DNA of 64,000 nt from Linnemannia elongata (GCA_036320915.1 JAXBDG010000002.1:4214485-4278484); one strand, 5' to 3'; counted from the first letter of the stretch, positions 33,217 to 47,419 are shown. Numbers and translations: made by a program. The notes: generated by a model from the sequence alone, not told the origin.

Positions 33217-36200
33217 ATGTTCTCGACGTTCACAGTCCAACCGCTTTTACGTGGCGTGCACCTGGATGACGCATCAGCTGCAGCCAGCGAGTCATCAGCA
33301 CCCCAAGGAAGGTCTTTTCTCGACCGATCGTCCACAGTCAGTCCCTCGGGGGCCAACAGTCCTGTCCCCAAGAGCACTGGCATATTCAACAGAAATACGC
33401 GCCCTGTTGTTGAATCGTTGGATAGTTTTGGTACGGGGGACATCCTCGTGTGTGTTCAGTGAAGGATAAACAGGATTCACTTGAACCAAGAGTTAATTAC
33501 GCGATAATGAAAGCGGCTAATAATGTCACTGGCGTTGGTTTTGCTTTTGATAGAAAACCATCTTTATCTGGGAACATCGGATGGGCATCTTCTCCACTAT
33601 GTCATTGAAGAGCAAATCGCTTCACAGTCCGTATGTGCCCACCTACTCCCATATTCTTACTGTCGATGGATCCATGGTGGCAGTGAAGTATATCATTGAC
33701 ATGTATTCTGACGGTGAATTATGTTTCTTACTATAGGATCTGCCGAGATCACGTCTGGTGCGAAGGAGGGCACTAGGGTTCGGAAAGAAGGTCGTGGAAA
33801 GGATCATGGTGATATCAGCTCTTCGGATTGCCATTCTTCTCTGTGGTACGTGTCCTTTGATCATTTCAAGTTATTTCTCTCTGTTGTCTATTGCTGTAGA
33901 ACGACCTACTAACGTGCATTCGAGTTGCTCTGTTGCAGACTCTCAGCTCACATTCTACAGTCTGCCAAACTTTCAGCCATTTCCTCCACAGATTTTTCCA
34001 CCCATCAAAGGAGTAACGGCGTTCTGCGAGGATAGTGCACAATCGGGACACGTTTCTGAGGATGGAAGCATTCGTCTCTGTGTCATCAAACGACGGATCA
34101 TTCAGTTTTACAGCGTGTGGTCTGATGCCATCTCAGATCCAAAGGTATCCCTTCACAGGACAGTTACAACAAACGGCACTGAGCACATTAAAGTCGAGTC
34201 AGATCAGCTCTAATTATACTCGCACTCGTTTGCATTTGACATTCAATAGGAACTCGATCTTCCGAAAGGAGCGTTGGTGGTGACAAGATGGAAGAACTTC
34301 ATTTGCTTGGCCGACGCTAGAGATTTCAATTTGATCGACACGCGAGTGGGCAGGATGATTCCGGTACTCCCAGTTGTTCAAAGTTCGAATTCAGGATCCA
34401 GTACTCAGGTTTTGAAGCCTGTGTGCATCGCTATCACAGAAAACGAGTTCCTTTTGGCGAGTGCAACCACTTCGGGACAGACCGCCATTGGTATTTTTTG
34501 TTCAGGAGCTGGAGATCCAGTTCGTGGAACGCTACAGTGGTCCAGCTATCCTCGGGCATTAGGAATCGAGTTTCCCTATGTAGCTGCGCTTTTGCGAGGC
34601 AACATCATTGAGGTCCACAACATTCTCGACCAAAATCTGGTTCAAACCATCCGATTCGACTCTGCCCTGGAAATAAGGACGCTCGTGCAAGGACCCGGTT
34701 TAGCTGTATGGATGTCGTCACTAGCAAGGGCGTTGGTGCAACAGTCCTGGCACCCATCAGAGGCGGAGCGTCAGAGTCAACAAGAGACCAATCGAATTGC
34801 AACTGTGTTGGCTAGAGTTTTGTTTGCGGGAAAGGACACTGTGTCCGCACTTGTCACCACACCCCTAGTCCTACATGTAAGCCGAGTGTTCATTATTCAC
34901 ACAATATTTGCGGACTAAATTATTTTTTGGTTCAATCGAGCTAGTCTACTCACTTTTGACAATCATGTTATTGTCACTTTCTAGGCCGATAACTTGCTTC
35001 AACAAGGTCATGTCGAACAAGCATTACTGTTGTCAGAAAAGGCAAAGGCAACCATTTCAGAAGAAAATCGACATCGGGAACGTCTTCAGTTCGAGCTCGA
35101 CTTTATTCACCAGAAATCGGGATTGATATACCTCGAGGAGACGCTTTTTGACGACGCCTTTGCGCTCTTCTTGCGCGGCCGAATCGACCCAAGAGTCATC
35201 ATCTCCATGTTCCCGGATGTTCTGCAGCAACCAGATCTCATTGCCAATGTCAAGCTCTTCGGAGGCGTCCGTGAACTCTTGAGCCAACGCGGTACTCTCC
35301 AAGATATCAGTAAGTGTTCCTCCTTTGAATATCTACTTCTCTTGTTTATGCGGTATGGGTGCGATATATTAATCCTATTCGACCTTTTCCAGTTAATAGA
35401 ACAGTGGCGAAAAGTGGAGAGCAAGGAGCTGAGCTCGGAAATATGCTTTTGACGAACGCCAAGGAGGTATTTTGGCAGTACCTCATCAAGTGCAAACGAG
35501 AGTACAGAACAACCAAAGGACGACCAGGACCCATCGCAGAGGTACGCTTAATCGCTTTGGTGCACAAAAAAAAACTGACAGGAAGGACGAGATCAGTTTG
35601 GAACTCTTACGTCTTTATATTTGGTTTCTTGTAGGCTATCGACACAGCGCTATTGGGGCTTTGGGTCGATAGTGGTGATGACAAGAACCTGTTACAACTT
35701 CTCGGAACTCCTAACGCGTGCAGACAGGATCTTTCGGAGGCCAAGCTCAGGAGCGCTGGCAAGCATTATGCGCTGTCCATCTGGTACAAATCGCACAAGA
35801 AGCAAGGGGCTGCACTGGCGATCTGGAAGAGGTAATTTGTCCTTGGCACAAACGAGCAATATTCGCTGCCTTTTCTCGAGAGTGTGATAATAATGAATAC
35901 CCTAAACAAACATAATCACACATTGTTCCAACTGCAATAGCTTGATCCAGGGAGAGCTGGAAGATAGTTCATCGACTGTCAACTTGCAGGATATGGCGAC
36001 TCTGTTGCTCTCACTTCAGGATGTGGCCCTTATTGAGGAATACGGATGGTGGATTGTGGGCCGAGATGAGAGCATTGGACTGAAGGTATCTCACAAGCTC
36101 TCGACAGATCACGAAACGAGACGGTCTTGACACCCCCAGCCTGCGTTAACCGCGTTTTTTATTCTTCTGTGTATAGATTTTCATGCCGGGAGACTCTAAA

Positions 36201-37660
36201 CGCGCTGCTTTGTTTGACCCAGATCGGGTGCTAGAGAGTTGCAAGATCAAGGTCAGCCAGGAGGGTATCATGACCTATCTTGAATACCTGGTCACGCAGA
36301 GGAAGAGTGAAGTAGGTTTAGGTCTGAGGCCATCGCTTTGCAAGATTACACCAGTCGAGGCATGAAGAGAAACTAATGGAGATGTTACTGCATTGGAAAT
36401 AGGTACCTGAACATCACACAATGCTGTCTCAACTTTACGTTGACAACATCGTCCGCGCGGTGGCAAATTCACAGTCATCAACGAAACACCAAGAACTCAG
36501 TAAGCTTACGTGCAATACTTAGTGACCTCAGCGTTTCAGCAAGCGCATCAGCAAAAGCCATGTACTAACATTCTCTGTCTCTTTCATTTGAAATAGTCAA
36601 CGTGTTCAAGGAGCAACAGGGTCGCAAGTTGATGACCTCGGGAGATATCAAGTCTTTGGAAGCCGCAGGAATCATGGATACCTTCTTGTCGTACCTTCAG
36701 TCCAATAGCAAGGTTGACCCGATTAGCAGCTATCGCGCCAAACTCTCTCAGCTCTTGCAGACAACCCCCGTATTGGATGCTGACGAAGTTTTGACCAAAG
36801 TGAAAACTATGCCTATTCTCCGGTATGAAGTAGCTTTGCTGCTAGCACGGGTAAGCGACCTACTCTTTTGACGTTGTGTACGCTTGCTATGATGGCGTAT
36901 GTGGTGAAGCTACACGAATTAACGTACAACTGTTTATATTTCTAGACAGAAAAGTTTGAAGAGAGTATTGGGATTTTGGTGAAGGAGGTCAAAGATTACC
37001 AGGGAGCCGAGATTTTATGCTTGAACGGCGGTAACTTCAAGAACCGCAGCAAAGGAGCAAAGGCATCGACAACGAGTGACGGAGCTGTAACGAAGGTAAC
37101 AACAGCCGAGCTCGACAAGCGGAGAAGACTGTTCATGATTCTGCTGAAGGAATATCTTCGGCTGCCCGAGGACGATGGCGGAATGAACCTGACCCTTCGA
37201 CTGCTCAATTTGCAGTCGTCGTACTTGGATATTTCTGAAGTAAGTTGGCACATCCTGGCTGTTAAACCGTGATTCATTTACGCTCATTTCTTAGGTCAGT
37301 TTAGATGATTAACAGACGTCCCCCAACTTTGCGTAGGTGGTTCAATTCTTGCCAGAGTATTGGTCGGTGGAATCACTTCAGGAATATTTGCTGCGATCGT
37401 TGCGGAGAAGCTATCATGACTTTAAAGAGATCCAAGTCGTCAAGGGACTTTCTTTAGGAGAGAACCTCCGGATAAGCGAAGAGCTCTTCCAGTTGTATGA
37501 GACCCAGGGACCTGTGGTGATCACAGCGGACGATATATGTCATGTCTGTGGAGATGCAGTGGCGGATGCAGTGTTTATGCGGACGGTGGACATGAGGATT
37601 ATTCACCTGCACTGCGGATCGACCGCCGGAGTAGTGGCGGAACACCCGTCGTCGCTCTAG
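33217..37660 (+). CDS. VPS3: Vps3/TGFBRAP1, CORVET tether subunit
   Basis: Fourteen exons: 33217-33430, 33554-33630, 33737-33845, 33939-34144, 34250-34876, 34985-35309, 35393-35541, 35635-35831, 35941-36085, 36177-36311, 36403-36499, 36597-36850, 36946-37239 and 37337-37660, giving 1,050 residues. A citron-homology (CNH) domain opens the protein, with HLYLGTSDG and VIKRRIIQFYSV matching the start of TGFBRAP1. Helical clathrin-like repeats follow (AIDTALLGLW), then the C-terminal Vps39-type domain with LPEYWSVESLQEYLLRSLRR and a terminal Cys pattern (C1011, C1014, then HLHC). The family includes Vps39 (HOPS) and Vps3/TGFBRAP1 (CORVET); the residue pattern fits TGFBRAP1 better. The role is Rab5-dependent tethering of early endosomes. 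The exon 1 donor (GGTACGGG) is the weakest boundary. Confidence 0.87.
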
Positions 37661-37907
37661 ACGACCAACGCAATAAAAAAAAAAATTACAAAAATCAAGA
37701 CGCGTTTCCTGGACCCTTAAGTGGTGGCAACCCTGTTTTGATCTCTTTGTTCAACGTTGTGAATGACATTCGACCCATCTCCGTCATTCCAACCTCTTCT
37801 GCCTTCCTTCCTCGTTTCCAGTCTCACCGTCGGGACAACTCATTACCCATAGACCCATTGTAGACATCACCTGGAAAACAATACCTCTCATAGAACAGAA
37901 ATTAGAC

Positions 37908-40753
37908 ATGGGTCACGTCAAACTCGCCAACTACTCGCTTGCCTACAAGAGGATCAAGAATGCCGCGTTCGGAGACGGAGGGGCCAGCAGCACCGTGCTC
38001 TTCTTTGTGTCTGCAGATGTTGACTCTATCTGCGCCTTCCGCATGTGGACCGTAAGGATTCCTTTACTTCAGTCTGCATTAGTGGCAACAGCGTCTTGGT
38101 GGCTTTATCCTCACACCACACCAACCTTAAAAGCATTCAGGAGAACTCACACAGCATTTGCCGAACCTTTTGTTCGTAATAGACTCTGCTCAAGTCAGAT
38201 TGTATTAGTTACGTAGTGGTACCTGTCTCTGGAATGGATGATATCCGGGCAGAAGCCAAGATCATGAGTGCCTCAGTAAGTTCACAGCGACACCTTGTTA
38301 GCAAGCGCCATTTCAAGCAAGATGCTCATTCAGAGCTATAGCGGACTCTAACATGTTCCTTTGCCACTTTTTTTTTGGAATAGATCCGTTCAGTGCTAAT
38401 GTTAAACTGCGGAGGATTGTTCAACTTGGAGGAGTACATGGAGCTCTCAGAGGATGTGACCATTTACGTTCTGGACAGCCATCGACCTGTGAACCTCCGC
38501 AACGCATTCTGGAACAATGAGATTATCGTCTTTCACGACAGCGATCTGGACAGGGACCTTGCGCAGGAGAAGGATGCTATCATCTTTACAGAAGTATGCC
38601 TTTCACAAACACCCATCTGACTGTGGTGTCTCACACCTACTTGGAGGTCGGCGTTATTTCGACCGCACCCTAACTGTTCCTAAATTTGGCTTCTTATAAC
38701 TAGGAAAACGAGTATGATCAAGGCGACGAAGATGACGAGTCGGAACAGGAAGACGAGGAGGACGATGAAGATGATGACGATGACAGGAACGATCGGGATG
38801 ACGATGACCACCGGCGGACAAGGCGGAAAACAGGAGTCGACTCAGAAGTGGCCCCACGTCAGGTTAACCGTCAATGGAAAGAGTCTCGGGCGATCATTGT
38901 CGAGTATATGTCGAAAGGATCTACCATGGGCACATCAATCTCCAATCAGACATATATGATGGCGACCCAGCTCGATCGTTCCTCGTTGGATCTGCTTTGG
39001 TTCGTATTCTCACCTTTTACTGCCATGGAGATACAGATAACCAGTTCATATCCAACAGCTCAAAAAGCCTGACCAAAGTTTTTTCTTGCTTCTCTTCTCT
39101 ACTTAGGTTAGCCATCGTCGGACTATCGTCGCAATACCTGAGCGAGCAAATCAGTCATCGCGACTACTTGGCGATCACTCAAACATACAAGGACGAGTCG
39201 GAGCGGCTTGCCCGAGTCAGTGCGTTGGCAGAAGAGCAGGGAGGCGCGAGCAGGAGCAGCAACGTGGACGACGGAGCTATTCGGTGTACTGAGGAGTACC
39301 GTTTTATGATGGTCCGGCACTGGTCGCTCTACGAGAGTATGTACAACTCGAACTATGTGGCGTCGAGGCTCGGCATCTGGCGGGAACCAGGACGACAGAG
39401 GCTGTTGGCCCTACTTGCCAAGATGGGGTACGTTTTTGCTATGGAGCTGCTGGCGATGTCGATTTGCTCTTACAGCGTTATGGATGAATTGGGGAAGGTG
39501 TTTTCCATTTGGCTAACCCGTGCATAAAAATTTTCGATCTGCGCTTGAATTAGTTTCTCTCTGGAGGAATGTAACCAGGTCTTTGCACACATGAGCATTG
39601 ACTTGAAGAAAATCTTGAAGGAGCGGGTCGAGATGGTGGCGCCAGAGTACGGTTTGCATGAAGTACTGTACACTTCATTCACTCGCTCATATGGATACCG
39701 GGGGTTGATGAGCGCGAGTGACGTTGTCTACTCTGTGACAAGCTTGCTGGAGACGTCGCCCGCGTCCCTCGTCGCGATGAAATACAGCCCGGAGTGGATG
39801 ACAGAGGAGATGAGGACGAAGGCGGCGTTGGCGGATGTGAGCAGTTCGGTACAGGGAGGCGAGGACGAGAGGGCGTCATGGTGGCATGCAAACTTTTTCC
39901 GCGCCTGTGACTCGTTGGATGGTTCTGGAGGAGAGGGTGACCAGCTTCGACAAGGATTGAAGCTGTGTATGCAGGTGCAGAAGGCGGTGATCCGCCAAGG
40001 GATTGCCATTATCGAGAAGCAAGTCATCATCACATTGTCAAAATGTCGAGTGGCGACCCTGAAAGATGGGCCGGATCTGCCTGTCTTTTGGGACCCCCTC
40101 TCTCTCCACAAGCTAGCCCAATTCCTCGTCTATGCAATCAGGGTAAGCGAGGGCTGTCGACCTATCTATGTTCAAGTGCGAGAGCACTTCATGACACATA
40201 TACATGTGGTTAAAGGACGAGGGGATGCAATTGAAGCTAACGTGGTGATTTATTTTACGCCATCTCTTGCATTGTTTGATAGGAATACGGAAGCAGCAAG
40301 AGTGGACATCGGCCGATCCCCCTTGTCGTTGCGGTTCTGAAGGAGGATACGCAGACGTTTATTGTTACAGGGGTGAGTGGGTCACCAGTCATCGGCGAAG
40401 TCATTCCCAAGTAAGTCATCTCTTCAAATTTTTTTTTTTTTTTGTAAGATCTATGTGCTCTCATAATTGTTTGATCTATTGTCGTTTCGTTTCTGTTCTC
40501 TCTTTGTTTATTAATCTTCTTTTCGCTTCTTTCTGTTTGTTTACTTGCCCATCTCGCTCTCTCTGGCTCTGTATGTTGTTTTTCTACCCTCTCTTTTCTC
40601 GTTCTTAGCAAATTCGGGAATGTGTTTGAGAGGATATCCTATAACGAAAAGATACCTGTAAAGCACCTTGGGTTTGACAAGTCGGTGATTGAGATTGACC
40701 GGGACGACTTGGAGACGTTTATGAAGTCGATTGGGCGGTACATGCGATCCTGA
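37908..40753 (+). CDS. CDC45: Cdc45 DNA replication initiation factor
   Basis: Eight exons: 37908-38051, 38183-38275, 38384-38593, 38704-38999, 39107-39427, 39554-40142, 40283-40410 and 40609-40753, giving 641 residues (human 566, yeast 650). Diagnostic stretches include FFVSADVDSICAFRMW, YVLDSHRPVNLRN, YRFMMVRHWSLYESMYNS, and the C-terminal FGNVFERI with HLGFDKSVIEID. Cdc45 is the RecJ/DHH-fold subunit of the CMG helicase (Cdc45-Mcm2-7-GINS) that unwinds DNA at replication forks; the family lacks nuclease activity. Exon 4 opens with a long Asp/Glu run (about residues 155-180), a feature shared with animal Cdc45. All intron phases close. The gene starts 247 bases after the VPS3 stop, in the same direction. 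Confidence 0.95.
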
Positions 40754-41515
40754 GCGAGCGAGAGAGAGAGAGAGAGGGTGAAAGAGAGAGCGAAGGATGT
40801 GAAGGTGGTCTGGTACTGTCTCCGTGGGTCCATGACTGGCTTCTTTGTACCTCTGTGTTGCTGCCTGTTGCTTTGCTGCTGCACGAGTGCTCGGTGTTGT
40901 TGCGTGGTGGTGTTGTATGTTTAAACCACAAGGAGATGAAAGTGGTTGTGGTGGAGAGCGGTTCTCCGTGCGGTACGCGTGCCCTTTGCCTGTCTCACAA
41001 CTCATTTCTTCATTATCTACCCGCGCTCTCATTTTTTTTTTTTTTTTTTTTTTTTTTTGCTATCTGACAAGGAAGCAAGGATGCATTGAAAACAAAAGGG
41101 GGCGGAGAAACCACTAGATGGGGATAGGCGAAGACGGATATCAACACGGAGCCAACAACTATAACAAGGATGTGCATGCGAAGCAGAACAGAATAGACAC
41201 GGACAGACACAGTCAGACAGAGGGAGCGGGAGTACCAGCCGTAAAAAGGACCCTGCCCAACTTTTTTTTTTTTTTTTCCTTCTTTTTCGCCCCAGCAACC
41301 AACAACAAGACAACAGAGTGACCCTTTTCCCCCCTTTCCCCCTTTCCCCCTTTCATTCACACGTGCAAACGACTGAATAAACAAAAAACAAAAAACAAAA
41401 AAGGCTAAAGAAAAGACTTTTTTTTTTTTTTTTTTTTCTTCCCGCGATCACCAAACACATACGCCATAGTGCTTTACAAGTTTCTTTTTTGTCTTGGCTG
41501 TGCTTACAGGAGGAG

Positions 41516-41555
<40 letters not shown>

Positions 41556-42021
41556 GCGCAATCGGGTGCAAATGAGAACAAGGGAGGGGATAGACGCAAG
41601 GAAGCAAGGCAAAGAAGGAAGGACGGAAGGACGGAAGAGGAGGAAAGGAAAGAGGGAAGGATAAGGGAAGAGGGATGGGAAGGGAGAAAGACAAAAGGAT
41701 GAGACGAAGGGAAGCGAAACGTCTGTTGTTTTTGTATTTTTGTTTTTGGGGGTGAAGGTGAGGGGAGGGGTGCGCATGGGGCAAGCATGCGTTGGGAGAG
41801 AGTGAATTGGTGGTGTTCTTGTGTTCTTCTTTGTTTAACCTTGGACCTGTCAAGGATGTCGATACCATTGAACAAGACGGACGTCACCTTTGTCGATACT
41901 ATGCCTCAGGTACCCCATCCATTATGTCTGCATGTGCGCATATCACATACTTTATAACCATGTCCATCCGCACACAATGTGTTTGTTTGAAGGAGAGCGA
42001 AAGAGACAGAGAGAGAGAAGT

Positions 42022-42052
<31 letters not shown>

Positions 42053-42726
42053 TGAGAGAGTGAGAAAGAGAGAAAGAGACAAAAGAGACAGAAAGGAGAG
42101 ATGATGGATGATGATGATGCATGGGCCTCAGTGTGATTGATATAATCACTCTCAGTTTCAATATCAAACAATTCATTTCAAATGATACACACCATACATT
42201 TTATATCCATAATATGTTTTCCCTGTGGCATATGGCATATGGGGCATGGGTTGTTGTCGTCGTCCCCATTTATCATCATCATCATCCATGGACTTGAATT
42301 GCCTCTCAATCCCTCTCTCTCTTTCTCTCTTTCTCTCTTTTTCCTTCTTTCCTTTCTTCTTTTCTTCTCTTTACACTTTTACACCCTTTTCTTCCAACCT
42401 CTCTCCCTCTTTCTCTTTCCGTCCCTTCTAATCCCCTTCCTTCACTCATCCGCCCTTCCTGACCTTCTCCTCTCTCCTCCTTCCTCTCTTCAATCTTCAT
42501 CCTCACTCTTCACCCTTTTACACTGACTGACACACTTCCCTCCTTTTACTCTCTCACTCTCTCACTCTCTCAATCTCTCACAAACAAACCTTCCCTCTTC
42601 ACTCTTACACACACTTTCAAATATATAAATATTTTCCCTCACTCTCATTCTCACCCTCACCCTCACTCTCACATACAAACTCGCACACATACAACCTAAC
42701 AACCATCAATCCCTCACATATACTTG
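40754..42726. other. Repeat-rich intergenic region
   Basis: About 2 kb with homopolymer and purine/pyrimidine runs: (GA)n just after the CDC45 stop, T-runs at about 41033-41058 and 41419-41437, an A-run at about 41516-41551, (GA)n at about 42005-42080, and a C/T-rich leader at 42300-42700 before the J-domain gene. A short coding-like stretch at about 41855-41910 has no extension. No full gene was recognised. Confidence 0.5.
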
Positions 42727-45311
42727 ATGTCGTTCATCCCTAACCTCACATACTCCATCGCGTCCACAGTGTGGTCCGGCACTTCTGCTGCCCTAGGCAA
42801 GGGCCAACAAGGAAAGCCAAACCCAGCTACTACCACCACTGTCACAGGACCCGGCTCTCACCACCATCACCACCACCATCACCACTCTCACCACCACTCC
42901 CACTCTAGAGACAGCACCGGCAATAGCAGCAACAACAAACGATACTCCTCCTCTTCTTCCTCTCACAGCCGCAGACAGTCCAGCTCCAACTACAACTTTA
43001 GTCGAAGTCACCCCAATGGCCCCTCTTCCACCAACGGCAACACCTCCAGTTCTACTACACCCATGACCCCACCGCACTCCCCCAACCACTACAGCCATTC
43101 AGGATCCAGCAGTGAACGTCGATCAGCCCGCAAAAGGAACCCATCCATCTCTTCTATGCCCAGAACACCACCCTCGTCCCCTCAACTGGACAATGCCACT
43201 GCCTTTGAAGCCGGTCACTCGCCCTACAACTTTTCCAGGAAGAAGCCTCAGGGAGGAGCAGCAGACGGACAAGGGGGAAACAACAGTAGCAGCCGGTCGT
43301 CTTCGCAACAGCACTCGAGTTCAGCCAACGGCTACAACAAACGCAACACTTATCCCAATGCTCATACCAACGACAGCAGCAGGAGGGGCAACTATAACAA
43401 CAACAATAGCAGCAGCAACAATGGCAGCAATAATGATAACAATGCCAAGGAAAACGGGAGCCAGCCCAAGACTCCTGCGACTGCAGAAGAGCGATACAAA
43501 ATCGTTGACGACATTCTGGAGACTGAGAATCTTTACCGCGTCCTCGCAGTAAACCGTAACGCTACCTCTGAAGAGATCCGAAGGTAAGGGACACCCTTGT
43601 TTTTCTTTTGTTTTGTTATGGTTGTGTTTGTTTTATTCAAAAAACACCAGTTCCCAAAGCTACTTCTATACTTCCTCCCTTCCCCTCCTTCCTTGCCTTT
43701 GTCTCCTGTCCCTGTCTCTCTCTCGCTCTCTCACACTTTCTCTCTGTCCCTGTTTGTGTCTTATCCCTCTATCTCTCCCTCTATCTCTTTCTCTCGTTAT
43801 CTTTGTATGTCTGCCCTCCCCCCTTGATAAAAAATTGTATCATCGACCAGATTCTTAAAGACTCATCTCTCTACTGTCTGCATCTTTTATTGTTTGACCG
43901 TTTCGATAGGGCCTACATCGCAAAGTCAAGAGTCTGCCACCCAGACAAGTTTCCCGAGTACCCAAGAGCAACCGAAGCCTTTCAAAGTAAGCGTCCTCTC
44001 TCTTCCACTCGATAGATAACAAGAGTTATCACCATGCAAAAAAGAGGAAAGACAGGAGGACGCAACTCTTGAACTAGCCTGAATCGATTTTTTTTTCTTT
44101 TTCGCTGTCTTTTAACACGAGATTGTGTTACCTATTTACACGTGGAGGAGCATGTCAATGCCCTCAACAAAAAAGCACGGTCTAGCAGTAGTCCATTCTC
44201 AACCCTTTTTCTCTGCTGAGTTTTTTGCTTACGTTTATTTGTTGTTATCTCGTTTCGTTGCACCTGCCACCCAACCCGATTGTCATTCGGCCCAATGACA
44301 CCCCTCCACACAGACACACACATAAACCGACACTCGCGCCCCATGCTCTGTCCTTATTTGTTGGCCTTGGCTTTGGGACTATTCTTATTTATTAACGGCT
44401 TGTTTGACATTACCTCACATAGAATTGTCTTTGGCATATGAAACACTATCAAAGCCATCCTCTCGGTTCGTCTATGATTCTACAGGAGGGTCATCGGGCA
44501 AGAGCATGCTGGGGAGCGATGAGACACTACAGAGCGTTCTCTCTCAAGTGTTTTTCGAATTCATGGACGGCGACTTTGAAGTCATCCGCAACATGATCAG
44601 TAAGTGGGGTTTGCAGACTGTTGGATAATAAGACACAATGCTTATTCAAAGCATGCACAATTGAATTATGATTGAGAACATCACTAATTTTACTCTCTTT
44701 TGTTTGTCCGACCTTCAATAGACACTATGAACAACACTGCAGGAGGAGTACGACTCGGAGATGATGTTATCGGCGTGATTGAGGAAATGTTCCTCCGGTT
44801 GCGGTTCGTTCTTCATGGTAAGATTATATTCGCCGGCTCTCGGTTATCCAGGATTCTGCAATTGGACAACAAGGACTTGACAATCGCTTTGATCCAAGTG
44901 CTGGATACACCTTTATCAACCTTACTACTTGCACAATCAACTCACGTTATCCCTGTTTACTTGATATACCAAATAGGATGCAAAAAGTACATGACGCTAG
45001 TGCATGACCAGGTGCAACAACTCGGTGAGATTCACCACAGCATGCGGTCTTTGGCATATCTGGATGTGCTGGGGCGTTTCCGTTTGACACTGAAGCTGTC
45101 AAAGGTGATGCTGACGATTCCGATGATTATTCAGGACGAGATGAAGCGAGAGATGGCAGTGGCTGCGGCTTTGGAGGGTGCATCGGAACAGGATGACGCT
45201 AATGCCAAGAAGAATGCTGGCATCGTTGGCACTGTCTTCCTCAACGACCGAGTTGAGACTGTCCTCAAGAAGGTTGTTTCTGCGATCGAGACTGGAGAGC
45301 GATGGGTGTAA
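42727..45311 (+). CDS. J-domain (DnaJ-like) protein
   Basis: Exons 42727-43583, 43910-43986, 44423-44599 and from 44722. Read without further splicing it gives 566 residues. If the 159-base segment 44818-44976 (GTAAGA...AAATAG) is removed as an intron, it gives 513. The N-terminal 260 residues are low-complexity Ser/Asn/His, with nine consecutive His near residue 45. The J domain spans about residues 267-335, with helix II, an intact HPD (296-298), and KLSLAYETLSKPSSRFVYD. The HPD loop stimulates Hsp70 ATPase. The C-terminal part, with YMTLVHDQVQQL and GRFRLTLKLSK, is helical and resembles uncharacterised fungal J proteins. The partner and location are unknown. An AATAAA signal lies near 45401. 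Introns of 326 and 436 bases are long for this genome. Confidence 0.85.
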
Positions 45312-45621
45312 TCTTTTTGTATCTCTTTTCTTAGTTTTTTCTCATTAGATGTCTCTTTTGCTTATTTTTTCTTACACCCTTTCAAAACACACAAACGCAT
45401 AATAAATGATACCCTGATAGACCACTTTTTGACTTCACGCCTTTCTGCTGTGTGTTGCGGCAAAACCCTTTTTTGTTTGCTGTATTAGAAAATGAAGGGG
45501 GGGTGAAGGGGCTCTTTGATATCCAAACATAACTTGTACAGAAAGAAGAGTGGGCAAAGCATTTATGCGGATCCTGAATGAAAAGACACTTCTGTCACAA
45601 AAAGACAGGTGGCCTGTGCTG

Positions 45622-45789
45622 TTAGGCGCAAGTCTCCAACTCAGTGTAGTCTGCGGCTGTTACTGGTACTCTGAATAAATGGAGAGAGTTGAGCCAATGA
45701 ATAAACTCTGCTTGTTCACGTTGCCATGAAGCGGTTTGATTAGGGAGCCACTGATTTTCCAACAAAGGAGGGACCATAGGGCGCCACAC
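45622..45789 (-). pseudogene. Orphan coding-like exon, unknown family
   Basis: On the minus strand, an acceptor-like CCTAG (45790-45794) is followed by 55 sense codons and TAA. The translation begins VWRPMVPPLLENQWLP and continues with mixed hydrophobic and charged residues, unlike the low-complexity frames nearby. No start or upstream exon was found. It could be a gene relic, the last exon of an unrecognised gene, or chance. Confidence 0.35.
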
Positions 45790-46587
45790 CTAGGCCGATC
45801 ATCCATTTTTTCTTGTGAAGGTGGAAGCGGTGTTTTAGTTATTGCTTCATTTCTTTAGCTTTTGTGGCCTTTTGTTGTTGTCTAATAATCTTATTCTCTC
45901 TCTCTCTGTTGGTGTCTCCACTTTGCGACTACCGCCATTATGCCGGCCTTTTACTTTGTAATCTTATGTCAAGGCTTTTTATCATCGTCACCACCCAAAC
46001 GAGTATATAAGCAAGCATAATCTCGTTCTCAGCAACGCTAAATGAAGGTGCGGATGGAACTATTCTTCTCATTTCAGTTGAATTATAGGCCGTCTACGGA
46101 AGGATGCAATTTTTCACCTCCTTCAACTCCACAACACGGACAGCGATTTTACGCTGTTACTCATGAGGCCTAGCACAAAGTGGATACATTTGTGAGAGTC
46201 CTCAGTCTATAACATGATTATCCTGGAGAATGGACTGGCAGTTAGGCACGTAGAGCTGTCAGTCGTACATTAGGGATGATGCTATAGAGTGTTCGCTGTA
46301 CATCATTCTTGCGACTCTCTGAACAAAAGAATCCATTTTGAGGACCAGATTGGCAAGCATGTACCATATGTTGAAATTGAGTAGTGAGAAACAATATTGT
46401 GCAATAAGCAAGGCTCAATCGCAAGAAGGAAGTAATAAAGCTCATATGGGCAAGTAAAACTTGGCAATTGAGGTACGATCTGATCGGCGAAGCGGGGCGA
46501 ATATATGAAGGTGTTCTGCTCTTACTGGTTGGTTCTGTTTCTCTCCTACTGTTTGTTTCTTTTCAACCCTCTTTCTCTCTCCCTCGT

Positions 46588-46621
<34 letters not shown>

Positions 46622-47419
46622 TCTTTAGTCAAATAGTCAGTCCTCCCCTCCTCCATCTTATTTATTATTGCTGCCAGCCAGTCTTCCTGCTCCTATTTCC
46701 TCCTTCCTTCAATACACACACGCCGCCTACTTATCCAAACGATTCTTGCATACCCTCGTCTGTTCAGCGACTGTAAGTCTAATTCACTCTTTCAATCTTG
46801 TCATTCTTCCTTTCCACGCATGTCGGAATGACTCGATTTAAAAAACGATCTTCTCTCACTTTTCTCTTCTCTCTACGTCATGTTTGCTTTCTCTCATTGC
46901 ACCAGTCTTCTGAAAAACGGAAAAAAACTACCAAAAAAATCTAAATAAACATACAAAAGCAAAAACATTAACAAAGCACAACCCCCATTTATCCAAGTGT
47001 TCACCTTATTTTTCATTGCGTGTATCTTTCTGGCTGTTCTTTTCATAAACCCTCTATCAAAAGCGACGATTGGATTTGTGTTCTTGTGGACAAGCGAAGA
47101 GTGAATGAAAGGCACGAAACATCTCGTTCTTGGTAATGCAGCAGCTCACAGGGCGATCAATAGCGGTTTTCTTCATATTCATTTACTCTTATCCGACATA
47201 CAAAAAAAGAGTGACATGAGGAGAAGAAGGTTCTATATTACCGGCAGGTTCAAATGATGTCTGCATTAGCCTGACCACACCGGTCGTAGAGAAACTGCTG
47301 GCTCAGGCTGAGTAATGAAAAGATGTGTTTGTTATTCTGTTGTCATTCTCAAAATCAAGGTTAATTGCTGGCGACGGGAGCGGAAAGTCGGAGAGAACGC
47401 TCATGAGCGGCACCTCATC

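Noticed and set aside
41792..42055. Small open frame between CDC45 and the J-domain gene.
   Set aside because: Only about 20 residues look coding; the rest is GA-repeat translation, and no splice partner was found.
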